The notes beneath the pieces are model-generated. The model saw only the letters and a program-made list of their open reading frames with translations, had not been told where the DNA came from and made no database searches. A stretch of 64,000 nucleotides of DNA, taken from positions 868,001-932,000 of the forward strand of contig NZ_JAPEVI010000003.1 in assembly GCF_026240905.1 (NCBI RefSeq), given 5' to 3'. This DNA comes from Roseibium salinum (GTDB lineage Bacteria > Pseudomonadota > Alphaproteobacteria > Rhizobiales > Stappiaceae). This document shows, piece by piece, positions 1-10,031 of this stretch (position 1 is the first letter of the stretch; the number at the start of each line of letters is the position of its first letter). The position numbers were made by a program, and so were the translations under genes.

Positions 1-62
1 AGCGGGGTGGGCAGGGTGCGCGGCTGCTCTTGCAACAGCTTGGAACGAAAGGCAATTGACAT
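1..62 (-). CDS. possible 5' end of a divergent gene, cut by window edge
   Basis: On the minus strand an ATG at 62 opens a frame that stays open to the window edge (about 20 codons, beginning MSIAFRSKLL). It would be divergent from the J-domain gene at 207. I cannot identify the product. Support is only an open frame and a plausible divergent arrangement, so this may be chance. Confidence 0.25.
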   Translation of the reverse strand, partial: MSIAFRSKLLQEQPRTLPTP

Positions 63-206
63 GGTTCGTTCCACCCGGGCTCCGTGTCTGCCGGCACGGC
101 AGACGGCGCGGCTTGACCCCTGCGCCAAAGTGCGCTGTGTAACAGAGCTTGCCGAGAGGGCTGCATTCCGCCGTCGCTCCAAGTCACATCGCATCAGATC
201 CGCCAC

Positions 207-914
207 ATGATCTACCTGCTCATCGGACTCATCCTGCTCGTTGCTCTGCTTACCGCGGGACGGAGCTTCGTGCAGGCGAATCCGGCCAAGCTGGCACAGA
301 ATATCCGGATCTTTGGCGGGATCTTCCTGATTGCCCTTGCGGCGCTGTTTGCTTTTGCGGGGAGGGTGGTTTTCGCCATTCCGCTATTCGGGCTCGGACT
401 GTCGCTCCTCGGCCTGTCAGGCCTTCGAGGGCTGTCGGGCGGCTACAATCCGAAAAAGGCTACCGGGCAGAGATCTCGCGTGCGTACGGCGATGGTCGAA
501 ATGGAGCTGGATCATGATACCGGCGTCATGACCGGTACCATACTGGCGGGCGGCTATCAGGGCTGCAGCCTGGATGACCTGAGTGACGAGGAGCTGCACA
601 CGTTCTGGCGCGAAACGGCACAGGACCCTCAAAGTCAGAAACTAGTCGAAGCTTATCTCGACCGCCGGCTTGCCGCCTGGCGAGAACACTTCGAGGCGGA
701 TGGAGCAGAGGGGCAGGGAAGCGCGGCGAGCTCGGGCCCCATGACAAATGAGGAGGCCTACCAGATCCTGGGGCTTTCTCCCGATGCCGGGGACGCGGAA
801 ATTCGCGCCGCCCACCGCCGGCTTATGATGCGGGTTCATCCCGACCAGGGAGGATCCGGTTTCCTCGCGGCGAAAATCAACGAGGCTAAAGACACGCTTC
901 TCAGAAGACATTGA
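207..914 (+). CDS. J-domain (DnaJ-like) membrane protein
   Basis: The 235-residue protein has an N-terminal hydrophobic helix (about residues 2-20), a second hydrophobic stretch (about 34-75), a charged middle and a C-terminal J domain (about 179-235) carrying the diagnostic HPD tripeptide at 211-213. J domains stimulate the ATPase of Hsp70/DnaK, so the protein probably recruits DnaK to the inner membrane, with the layout of Tim14/DjlA-like co-chaperones. It lacks the Gly/Phe and zinc regions of true DnaJ. The ATG at 207 is used because the hydrophobic segment begins at once. It converges on the D-Ala-D-Ala carboxypeptidase gene, whose stop lies 16 bases away. The client is unknown. Confidence 0.85.
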   Translation: MIYLLIGLILLVALLTAGRSFVQANPAKLAQNIRIFGGIFLIALAALFAFAGRVVFAIPLFGLGLSLLGLSGLRGLSGGYNPKKATGQRSRVRTAMVEMELDHDTGVMTGTILAGGYQGCSLDDLSDEELHTFWRETAQDPQSQKLVEAYLDRRLAAWREHFEADGAEGQGSAASSGPMTNEEAYQILGLSPDAGDAEIRAAHRRLMMRVHPDQGGSGFLAAKINEAKDTLLRRH

Positions 915-930
915 CGGCATCCGTACGCGG

Positions 931-2655
931 TTACTGATAGATGGCGAAGCAGGCGTATTTGGCCTTTTTCAGGGTTTTGCATGCGTTCCACGCTGCCGTC
1001 TTGGTTTCAAAGCCGACGAAGCGGGCACGGTAGAGGGTCTGTCCGTCGGTTTCGACGGGTTCTGTGTAGGGCGAGCGGCCGCGCAGGGCTGCGCCGGTTT
1101 TGGCCTTGGCGTTTTTCAGCATCGTGATCGCCTGGCCTTCCGATTCCGTTGCCGCAATCTGCACCTGCCAGCCCGGTTCGATGTCGCGGGTGTCGCTGGT
1201 GGCGACCGTGACGGTATCCCCGTCCGTGTCGTCTGCAGCGTCGCCCTGCGCAACCACGGCGCTGACTGTCTCGACCGGCGTCGCGTCGACGGGAACGGTT
1301 TCCACGCTGCGCGATCCGGCAGGCTCCGCTGCGGCGGATGCAACCTGGGTGGCGCCGCCGCCAGCGGTTTGTTCACGGGCTGCCTCCAGCAATGCGGTCC
1401 TGGAGATCGAATTGGTCGTGAAGGAGTCGTCAGGGTTTTCCGGCGGGATCGGCGGCAGCGTCGTGGCGACGGCAAATGTGCTGTCGAAGCGTTGCTTCAC
1501 AATCTTCGGCGGAATGGGAACGGAGTCGAAGCCGGGAACCGGTTCGGGAGACGGCATGGGAACCGCCTCGGCTTTCGCAGGCGCGGTAAAGGCCAGAACC
1601 ATCGGTGCACCAGCCGCCGGTTCGCTGCCCGGTTTTGCCGCCGGCAAGGGCGGGTTCTCGAGCTTGGCGGCGACAAAACGGGGCTCGACATTGCGCAGGG
1701 CGATTGCCGGTGCCGTTTTCGGTCCCGGGCTGGCCTTGGGAAGGTACTCGCCGATGAGTTTGGTCATCCAGGCATTGCGGGATGCGCCGGTTCTTCCGCC
1801 CATCACCACGGCCACGATGTAGCGGCCGTCACGCTTGACCGACGTCACCAGGTTGTAGCCCGAAGCGTTGATGTAACCGGTCTTGATGCCGTCAACGCCT
1901 TCCACCCGGCCCAGCAGCCTGTTGTGGTTGCCGTACCTGCGGCCCTTGTAGGTGTAGGAACGGGTTTTGAAATAGCCGTAATGCTGCGGAAAACGCTCCT
2001 GGATGGCGCGGCCGAGAGTGGCCATGTCGCGCGCGGTGGTCCGCTGGCGGGAATTCGGCAGGCCGTGCGGGTTCCGGAACGTGGTCTTGCTCATGCCGAG
2101 CTGACGCGCGGTGCGGGTCATGCGTTCGGCAAACTTTGATTCCGAACCTTCGATGTTTTCCGCGACGACCGTGGCAACGTCATTGGCCGACTTCGTCACC
2201 AGCGCAAGGATTGCGTCCTTGACCTTGATGGTGGTGCCCGTCTTCAGTCCGAGCTTTGACGGCGGGCGGCCCGACGCGTAGTTGGAAACCTTCAACCGGG
2301 AGTCCAACGAAAGGCGTCCGGCCTCAAGCTCCTCGAAGACCACGTAAAGCGTCATGATCTTTGTGAGCGAGGCCGGGTAGCGGTACTCGTCCGCGGATGA
2401 GGAGTAGAGCGTCTTGCCGGTCTTGGCGTCAACGACAATGCCCGCATATTTGGAGTTCGCCAATGCACTCGCCGGCGCACCCAGCAGGAGGAGGCTGAGG
2501 GTCAGGATCTTTCCTGTGCGGGCAACTGCCCGAATGCTACTAAGAAAACGTATGCCAAACACGGTTACTATCCCATTCCGGGTCAGGTGGTTGGTGTCTG
2601 GAGCTGCGCGGGTTGGATCTGAACCCCCGTGCGATACATTCCGCCGCTCCGTCAA
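931..2655 (-). CDS. D-alanyl-D-alanine carboxypeptidase (peptidase S11) with C-terminal SPOR domain
   Basis: This is a penicillin-binding DD-carboxypeptidase of the DacA/DacF family that trims the terminal D-Ala from peptidoglycan stem peptides in the periplasm. The three active-site motifs are present: SLTK (residues 96-99, nucleophile Ser), SAN (156-158) and KTG (258-260). A signal sequence runs to about residue 66 (cleavage near ASALA). A long Pro/Ala/Thr-rich linker leads to a SPOR-type domain (about 495-574), which in this family binds denuded glycan at the division septum. A GTG start at 2562 would place the signal peptide nearer the N terminus and is a good alternative to the ATG at 2655. 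A CtrA-like box lies upstream. Confidence 0.92.
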   Translation of the reverse strand: MTERRNVSHGGSDPTRAAPDTNHLTRNGIVTVFGIRFLSSIRAVARTGKILTLSLLLLGAPASALANSKYAGIVVDAKTGKTLYSSSADEYRYPASLTKIMTLYVVFEELEAGRLSLDSRLKVSNYASGRPPSKLGLKTGTTIKVKDAILALVTKSANDVATVVAENIEGSESKFAERMTRTARQLGMSKTTFRNPHGLPNSRQRTTARDMATLGRAIQERFPQHYGYFKTRSYTYKGRRYGNHNRLLGRVEGVDGIKTGYINASGYNLVTSVKRDGRYIVAVVMGGRTGASRNAWMTKLIGEYLPKASPGPKTAPAIALRNVEPRFVAAKLENPPLPAAKPGSEPAAGAPMVLAFTAPAKAEAVPMPSPEPVPGFDSVPIPPKIVKQRFDSTFAVATTLPPIPPENPDDSFTTNSISRTALLEAAREQTAGGGATQVASAAAEPAGSRSVETVPVDATPVETVSAVVAQGDAADDTDGDTVTVATSDTRDIEPGWQVQIAATESEGQAITMLKNAKAKTGAALRGRSPYTEPVETDGQTLYRARFVGFETKTAAWNACKTLKKAKYACFAIYQ

Positions 2656-2741
2656 TCTCAGGGATATTTGATGGAAACACGGTTACGAATGTGTAAATAG
2701 ATGACCCAAAAAACACTTAAAAAAATAGAATTTTATCAGGG

Positions 2742-2756
2742 TTAATCCTTGGTTAA
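2742..2756. promoter_or_regulatory. CtrA-like binding box (TTAA-N7-TTAA)
   Basis: TTAA-TCCTTGG-TTAA matches the full alphaproteobacterial CtrA consensus TTAA-N7-TTAA exactly. It lies in the AT-rich gap 86 bases upstream of the carboxypeptidase ATG, on the side that would drive that gene. CtrA control of a septal peptidoglycan enzyme is sensible but inferred. Confidence 0.55.
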
Positions 2757-3033
2757 TTTGCGGGTCTATGTATTCATTGAAAGTTTCTGTGTAATTACAT
2801 TTGATTTTTGCTATAGTAATTGTTAAATTCTGCAAAATTATAGCCATAAGTTAAATTCCATCTGATGGTCTTGCAGAAGTGTCCTGTGAACCCGGAAGTA
2901 TTTGCTTTCTGCATTGTGTCATTGTATTTCGCGCAGTGGTGGTGGAGGCGCGGATCTTCAACGGCCTACCGAATTTCGCCTTTAGATAGCGACGCTGTCT
3001 CAGGGATACGTAGTTTCGCGTAAGGGTTGTTAT

Positions 3034-3079
3034 TGCACTGCAAAAGAATGTTGACATCGATTGTGCAGTGCATTATAAA
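3034..3079 (+). promoter_or_regulatory. phasin promoter with TGC-repeat operator
   Basis: A near-consensus sigma70 promoter, TTGACA (3051-3056) with a 17-base spacer and TATAAA (3074-3079), reads toward the phasin gene and implies a leader of about 80 bases. TGCACTGCA (3034-3042) just upstream of the -35 is the exact reverse complement of TGCAGTGCA (3064-3072), which lies between -35 and -10. TGC-rich repeats of this kind are known targets of PhaR, the PHA-responsive repressor of phasins. Binding here is inferred. The rest of the 2656-3167 gap holds no convincing gene. Confidence 0.65.
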
Positions 3080-3167
3080 ACTCCCGTTAGGTAACGCGAT
3101 GCGTGCCCGGCAGTCTATTGGGCCGTTGCATGGGCTCTAGGGCCGGTCCGCCGATGAGGGCAGTTAG

Positions 3168-3500
3168 ATGATGAACAATTTCGACGAAATCCAGAAACTC
3201 AGCAAAGACAACATGGAACTGGCGATGGAAACCATGGGATCCGTGAGCAAGGGTTTCCAGGCAATCGCCGCCGAGGTTGCCGACTACCAGAAAAAGTCCT
3301 TCGAAGAAGGTGCTGCTGCAGTTGAGAAACTGGTCTCCACCAAATCTCCGGACAAGGCATTCGAAGCGCAGGCCGACTACATGAAAACCACTTATGAGGG
3401 TTTTGTCGGCGAAATGACGAAGCTTGGTGAAATGTTCACCGACCTGTCCAAGGACGCTTACAAGCCTTACGAAAGCATGTTCGGCAAAATGACGAAGTGA
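3168..3500 (+). CDS. phasin family protein
   Basis: This 110-residue, helix-rich, charged protein without cysteine or signal peptide has the phasin signature: an amphipathic N-terminal helix and a repeated Phe/Tyr-Lys pattern including a YQKKSFE-type segment and a C-terminal YEKMFGK-like end. Phasins coat polyhydroxyalkanoate granules and control their size. It is monocistronic, with a strong promoter, a TGC-repeat operator upstream and a terminator straight after. Two ATG codons are adjacent at the start and either could be used. Small phasins of this class also occur in cells that make little PHA, so its presence is suggestive of PHA storage rather than proof. Confidence 0.88.
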   Translation: MMNNFDEIQKLSKDNMELAMETMGSVSKGFQAIAAEVADYQKKSFEEGAAAVEKLVSTKSPDKAFEAQADYMKTTYEGFVGEMTKLGEMFTDLSKDAYKPYESMFGKMTK

Positions 3501-3535
3501 TCGTCATCCAGAGCTGCCGAAGGCGACGGAATTGG

Positions 3536-3563
3536 AACCCGGCTCATTTGAGTCGGGTTTTTT
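3536..3563 (+). terminator. Rho-independent terminator of the phasin gene
   Basis: AACCCG pairs with CGGGTT (3554-3559), extended inward by CTC/GAG, and the hairpin is followed by a run of T. It begins 35 bases after the phasin stop codon. From 3564 to 3867 I see no gene, only the presumed clpS leader. Confidence 0.85.
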
Positions 3564-3867
3564 CGTATATGCACAGTTTTGCCGATTTCGTGACAGTTTG
3601 CCCCGGCCTTTCGCGGCCATGCCGGAATTGCGATACCTTCCCATCTTTTAATCGCTTTTGAGTAACCTACATTCAGATTTGACGGGGCTGCGCATCTGTG
3701 AAATGCGCTGTTTACCGATATGTTGATGAAATCGACCATTGCGCGAGAGCGGCTTGCGCGGCAGGATTACCGGCGAAGCACATGGATCGGCGGCGCGAGG
3801 CCAGCGCTGCGGATGAAACTCCGGACCAGCACTGTTCGTTTGCCTGTGGCTGGAGTGAAAACTGAGG

Positions 3868-4233
3868 ATGGCCGGACTGATAGAGGTAGTAGAAGCGGAA
3901 ATGTCGGCGGGTTCTGATTATGGCGATGACGGTGGCGACACCGGAGCGGTTGTTGTCACCCGGACAAAGACGGTTACCAAGCGGCCCAATCTCTATCGTG
4001 TGCTGCTTTTGAACGATGATTACACTCCTATGGAGTTCGTCATCCATGTCGTGGAGAACTTCTTCCAGAAGAACCGCGAAGAGGCGACACGCATCATGTT
4101 GCACGTTCACCATCACGGCGTCGGGGAATGCGGAATATATTCCTACGAAGTCGCGGAAACCAAAGTGACCCAGGTGATGGATTTTGCGCGTAAGCATCAG
4201 CATCCTCTGCAATGCGTCATGGAAAAAAAGTGA
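3868..4233 (+). CDS. clpS: ATP-dependent Clp protease adaptor ClpS
   Basis: ClpS binds N-degron substrates (Leu, Phe, Tyr, Trp at the N terminus) and delivers them to ClpAP. The core (from about residue 40) carries the [11 protein letters not shown] segment, whose Asn-Asp pair contacts the substrate alpha-amino group, and the HVHHHG segment that forms the other side of the pocket. The length of 121 residues is normal for alphaproteobacteria. An internal ATG at 3901 is an equally possible start because no good ribosome site precedes either. clpA begins 12 bases after the stop, so the two are probably one operon. Confidence 0.97.
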   Translation: MAGLIEVVEAEMSAGSDYGDDGGDTGAVVVTRTKTVTKRPNLYRVLLLNDDYTPMEFVIHVVENFFQKNREEATRIMLHVHHHGVGECGIYSYEVAETKVTQVMDFARKHQHPLQCVMEKK

Positions 4234-4245
4234 GGACAAACGCAC

Positions 4246-6690
<2,445 letters not shown>

Positions 6691-6710
6691 GCCGCGTTCA
6701 ATACATCGAA

Positions 6711-6735
6711 AAGCCCCGGTTCGTCCGGGGCTTTT
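6711..6735 (+). terminator. terminator of the clpS-clpA operon
   Basis: AAGCCCCGG (6711-6719) pairs with CCGGGGCTT (6725-6733) around a five-base loop and runs into TTTTT. It sits 20 bases after the clpA stop. Confidence 0.92.
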
Positions 6736-6867
6736 TGTTTTTGGGCACGTCGTGCAGCCGTTGCATTCCGGTTCCTGATCAAACTCATTCAGCAAAATCA
6801 TTTGTCGTGCGGTTCACCGGTTTCTAGCTTGTGTCGACCGTCAGCGATGACTGCAAGGAGAGGTGGA

Positions 6868-7572
6868 ATGAAGGAAAACAGAGTTGCGCTGATCACGGCG
6901 GGCGGTTCGGGAATGGGGGCGGAAGCGGCTCGGCGGCTGGCAGCCGACGGATTCCGGGTTGCGATCCTGTCATCGTCGGGAAAGGGCGAAGCCCTGGCGC
7001 GGGAACTTGGCGGAATCGGCCATACGGGGTCCAACCTGAAACCTGAGGACCTGACGTCTTTTGTTCAAAAGTCCATGGATGCATTTGGCCGGATTGATGT
7101 TTTAATCAATTCGGCAGGGCATGGGCCCAAGGGTGATATTCTCGGTATCACCGACGAGGACTGGCATCAGGGAATGGACGTCTATCTGATGAACGTCATC
7201 CGTCCGAGCCGGCTGGTGGCGCCTGTCATGGTGGAACAGGGTGGCGGCACCATTGTCAACATCTCGACCTTTGCCACATTTGAGCCGGACCCGATGTTTC
7301 CGACCTCCGGTGTGTTCCGTGCAGCGCTCGCCAGCTTCACCAAGCTTTTTGCCGACAAATATGCCCCCAGCAACGTGCGCATGAACAACATTCTGCCGGG
7401 GTTCATCGACAGCATCGCTGAAAAGCAGGATCGTCTCGCGCGCATTCCCATGGGCCGCTATGGAAGGTCTGACGAGGTGTCGAGTCTTGTTTCCTTTCTG
7501 GCAAGCGACGAGGCGGCCTATATCACCGGACAGAACATTCGCATCGACGGCGGCTTGACGCGATCGGTGTAA
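6868..7572 (+). CDS. SDR family protein with replaced catalytic Tyr/Lys
   Basis: This 234-residue Rossmann-fold protein has a short-chain dehydrogenase cofactor motif (TAGGSGMG, near residue 10), an INSAGHGPKG segment, and the ITGQNIRIDGG C-terminal motif typical of FabG-like SDRs. The Ser of the catalytic set is present (IVNIST), but where YxxxK is expected the sequence reads SGVFR, so both catalytic residues are replaced. The start at 6868 is chosen for the preceding AAGGAGAGG ribosome site; an upstream in-frame ATG at 6802 has none. The gene stands alone. Its substrate is unknown, and it may be a non-canonical reductase or a non-catalytic member. Confidence 0.85.
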   Translation: MKENRVALITAGGSGMGAEAARRLAADGFRVAILSSSGKGEALARELGGIGHTGSNLKPEDLTSFVQKSMDAFGRIDVLINSAGHGPKGDILGITDEDWHQGMDVYLMNVIRPSRLVAPVMVEQGGGTIVNISTFATFEPDPMFPTSGVFRAALASFTKLFADKYAPSNVRMNNILPGFIDSIAEKQDRLARIPMGRYGRSDEVSSLVSFLASDEAAYITGQNIRIDGGLTRSV

Positions 7573-7664
7573 GGAGGGGTTCGATCTTTGCACTGGTTGC
7601 ACTGGACAGATTTTCCGGTGAAAGATAAGGCTACCTTACTAATAAGAGCTCCCGAGTTCGTTCC

Positions 7665-8426
7665 ATGACTGTTCCAGAACGGCCCGCACATCCGTCCACG
7701 TCTGCAGCGCCAACAGTGTCCGGCAAGGTCTGGATGCTGCGTGGTGCGCGCTCTGCCGTGTCGATTCCCGCCTTTATCCTGACCGCCGCATTCGTCGGTT
7801 ATGCAAGCCTGGCGCGGGAGACCGGGCTGACGATCTACGAGACCCTGGCGATGACCGGGTTCATCTGGGCGCTGCCGTCGGTCGTGGTTCTGACCGGCGC
7901 GCTTTCCTCAGGGATGGGACTGATCCCGGCGGCGATCGCCGTCGCGCTTGCGTCCGTGCGCCTGATGCCGATGACGATGGCGCTGATGCCGCTGGTCAAG
8001 GTGCCCGGCAAGACCAGGAACTGGCAGTTGCTGATCGCCTCGCATTTTGTCGCTGTGACCGCATGGGTGTATGCGATGAAGCACCTGCCGGACCTGCCGA
8101 AGGAGGGACGGCTGCCGTTCTTCGTCGGCTTCGGCGGCGCCGTGTCGAGTTTCGTCTTCTGCATGACGGGCATTGCCTATCTCCTGGTCGAGCGGATGCC
8201 GGACATGGTGGCGGGGGCGTTGTTCCTGCTGACGCCGATCTATTTCCTGTGCTCCCTCTGGGGCGCCTCCAGGCTGAATGCGGACAGGGTTGCCATGCTT
8301 GCGGGGCTGGTGTTCGGCCCGTTGTTCTTTGTCTACCTGCCGGGCCTTGATCTGCTGTGGACCGGTCTTGCGGGCGGTACGCTGGCTTATGCCGGCACAC
8401 GGGTTGCCCGCAGGGGACTGTCATGA
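7665..8426 (+). CDS. AzlC family branched-chain amino acid exporter, large subunit
   Basis: The 253-residue integral membrane protein has about seven hydrophobic segments and the AzlC signature, including the GxxxR-x-MPM region (SVRLMPMTM) and the following PLVKV. In Bacillus AzlC and in Corynebacterium BrnF the large subunit pairs with a small AzlD/BrnE subunit to export branched-chain amino acids or analogues. The small partner follows with an ATGA overlap, which supports a two-subunit complex. The cytosolic N-terminal 25 residues are Pro/Ser-rich. Confidence 0.9.
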   Translation: MTVPERPAHPSTSAAPTVSGKVWMLRGARSAVSIPAFILTAAFVGYASLARETGLTIYETLAMTGFIWALPSVVVLTGALSSGMGLIPAAIAVALASVRLMPMTMALMPLVKVPGKTRNWQLLIASHFVAVTAWVYAMKHLPDLPKEGRLPFFVGFGGAVSSFVFCMTGIAYLLVERMPDMVAGALFLLTPIYFLCSLWGASRLNADRVAMLAGLVFGPLFFVYLPGLDLLWTGLAGGTLAYAGTRVARRGLS

Positions 8427-8773
8427 CCGGAACCTGGTGGTGGCCGTTCGTGATGATCCTCGTGGCGGGATGGCTGGCGACGGATGTCTGGCGCTGGCTT
8501 GGCGTCTTTGCGGGTGGAAAACTGCGTGAAGACGGTGAATTGCTCATCTGGGTGCGCTGCGTTGCCACCGCTCTGGTGGCGGGCGTGATTTCCAAGCTGA
8601 TCCTGTTTCCGCAAGGGGTGCTGGCCGAAACACCTCTGTGGCTGCGCCTGGCCGCGACCGGCTTCGGATTTGCCGCCTTTTTCGCGTCGCGGCAGCGGGT
8701 CTTCGTCGGTGTGCTGGCAGCGGAAGCATTTTTGCTGTGCGGCTGGCTGGCGTTTGATAGGCTTGGCTGGTGA
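8423..8773 (+). CDS. AzlD domain protein, small subunit of AzlCD exporter
   Basis: The ATG at 8423 overlaps the azlC-type stop (ATGA) and gives a 116-residue protein with four hydrophobic helices and a conserved RCVATALVAGVISK-like centre, as in AzlD/BrnE. It should associate with the preceding permease in the inner membrane. An upstream in-frame ATG at 8357 lies deep inside the permease gene and is less likely. The overlap indicates translational coupling. Confidence 0.88.
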   Translation: MTGTWWWPFVMILVAGWLATDVWRWLGVFAGGKLREDGELLIWVRCVATALVAGVISKLILFPQGVLAETPLWLRLAATGFGFAAFFASRQRVFVGVLAAEAFLLCGWLAFDRLGW

Positions 8774-8794
8774 CTGACTGAAGGAGGAGCAGGA

Positions 8795-9445
8795 ATGGCG
8801 GATCAGGTGGAACTCTTTTATGCGCCGCAAACCCGTGCGACGGGTGTTCGCGTACTTCTGGAGGAACTGGATGCGCCCTACAAGCTGAATGTGCTGAACT
8901 TCAAGCTCGGTGAAAACCGGAAACCGGACTATCTGGCGATCAATCCCGCAGGAAAGGTGCCGGCTCTGCGTCATGGAGATGCGGTTATCACCGAACAGGT
9001 CGCAATCTACGTCTATCTGGCCGATCTGTTTCCCGAAAAGGGCCTGGCACCTGCACTGGACGACCCGCGCCGCGGGCCGTATCTGCGCTGGTTCGTGCAC
9101 ATGGCGTCCTGCTTCGAGCCGGCCCTGATCGACCGCGCCCTGCAACGGGAAGAGGCGCCGCATTCCATATCAGCCTATGGCAGTTTCGATACGGTGATCG
9201 AGAACATGCGCGCACAGCTTTCCAAGGGTCCTTACGTGCTCGGCGACCGGATGACCGCGGTCGACGTCCTGTGGGGCATGGGTCTCAGGTGGGGTATGAT
9301 GTTCGGCATCGTGCCGGAACTGGACGAGTTCAAAGCCTATACGGACCGGTTTTACGAGCGTCCTGCCGTGCGAAACGTGATACAGGACGACCAGCGCCTG
9401 GCGGTCGAGCAGGCGGACGCCGCAGAGCGGGCCGGCGTGGCGTGA
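8795..9445 (+). CDS. glutathione S-transferase family protein
   Basis: The 216-residue protein has an N-terminal thioredoxin-like domain, with the cis-Pro segment GKVPAL and the glutathione-contacting TEQVAIYVYLAD helix, and a C-terminal all-helical domain ending near TDRFYERPAVR. Such enzymes conjugate or isomerise glutathione adducts in the cytosol. A strong AAGGAGGAG ribosome site precedes the ATG. It follows the AzlCD pair by 21 bases and may be co-transcribed, but no functional tie is evident. It converges with the HIT gene. Confidence 0.9.
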   Translation: MADQVELFYAPQTRATGVRVLLEELDAPYKLNVLNFKLGENRKPDYLAINPAGKVPALRHGDAVITEQVAIYVYLADLFPEKGLAPALDDPRRGPYLRWFVHMASCFEPALIDRALQREEAPHSISAYGSFDTVIENMRAQLSKGPYVLGDRMTAVDVLWGMGLRWGMMFGIVPELDEFKAYTDRFYERPAVRNVIQDDQRLAVEQADAAERAGVA

Positions 9446-9462
9446 GGAAACCGGCCGCGCAT

Positions 9463-9891
9463 TTATGAGAGCGCGGCCCGGATCTTGTCCGCCTGTGACG
9501 CCAGCAGTTCATTGTCCGCCATCTCGCCCGTGTGGGGTTTCAGCGGAACGCCTTCAAAGCGCGGGATGACGTGAACGTGGGTGTGGAACACCACCTGACC
9601 GCCCGCGGGCTCGGAAAACTGCTGGACGGTCAGCCCATCGGCGTCGAACGCCTTGATGACCGTGGCGCCCATCTTCTGGACCGTTGCCATCACCGCATTG
9701 AGGTCTTCCGTGGCAATGTCGAGAATATTGCGGGACGGCGCCTTCGGGATCACCAGGACATGGCCGTCGCCACGCGGCATGATGTCCATGATTGCCACCG
9801 TCTTCTCGTCTTCGTAGAGTTTGTGGCTCGGCAGTTCCGCGCGCAGGATCCTGGCAAAGACGTTCTGGTCGTCATAGGCGGGTGTGGACAT
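9463..9891 (-). CDS. HIT family nucleotide-binding protein
   Basis: The 142-residue histidine-triad protein has the motif HTHVHVIP (residues 103-110), whose middle His is the nucleophile in nucleotidyl hydrolases and transferases. It resembles the Hint/PKCI branch, which cleaves AMP-linked phosphoramidates. The ATG at 9891 is chosen because the family begins a few residues before ILRAELPSHKLYED and a GGGAAG ribosome site precedes it; the longer frame to 10035 adds non-conserved residues. Its natural substrate is unknown. Confidence 0.93.
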   Translation of the reverse strand: MSTPAYDDQNVFARILRAELPSHKLYEDEKTVAIMDIMPRGDGHVLVIPKAPSRNILDIATEDLNAVMATVQKMGATVIKAFDADGLTVQQFSEPAGGQVVFHTHVHVIPRFEGVPLKPHTGEMADNELLASQADKIRAALS

Positions 9892-10031
9892 ATCGGAGCT
9901 TCCCTCATTCCGGAGTTTGGGTCGGCCAGCTTGCGCTGTTTGCGCGAGACTATGCGCAGAAGCCCCGTATGGACAAGGTGTGAATTGGTTCGGGCCGCAC
10001 CCTCGCGAACGGGATGCGGCCGCTCCGATGG

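Noticed and set aside
2851..3057. 68-residue minus-strand frame upstream of the phasin gene
   Set aside because: It overlaps the phasin promoter, has no ribosome site and no known motif.
9271..9468. frames overlapping the GST 3' end
   Set aside because: They are shadows of the GST frame.
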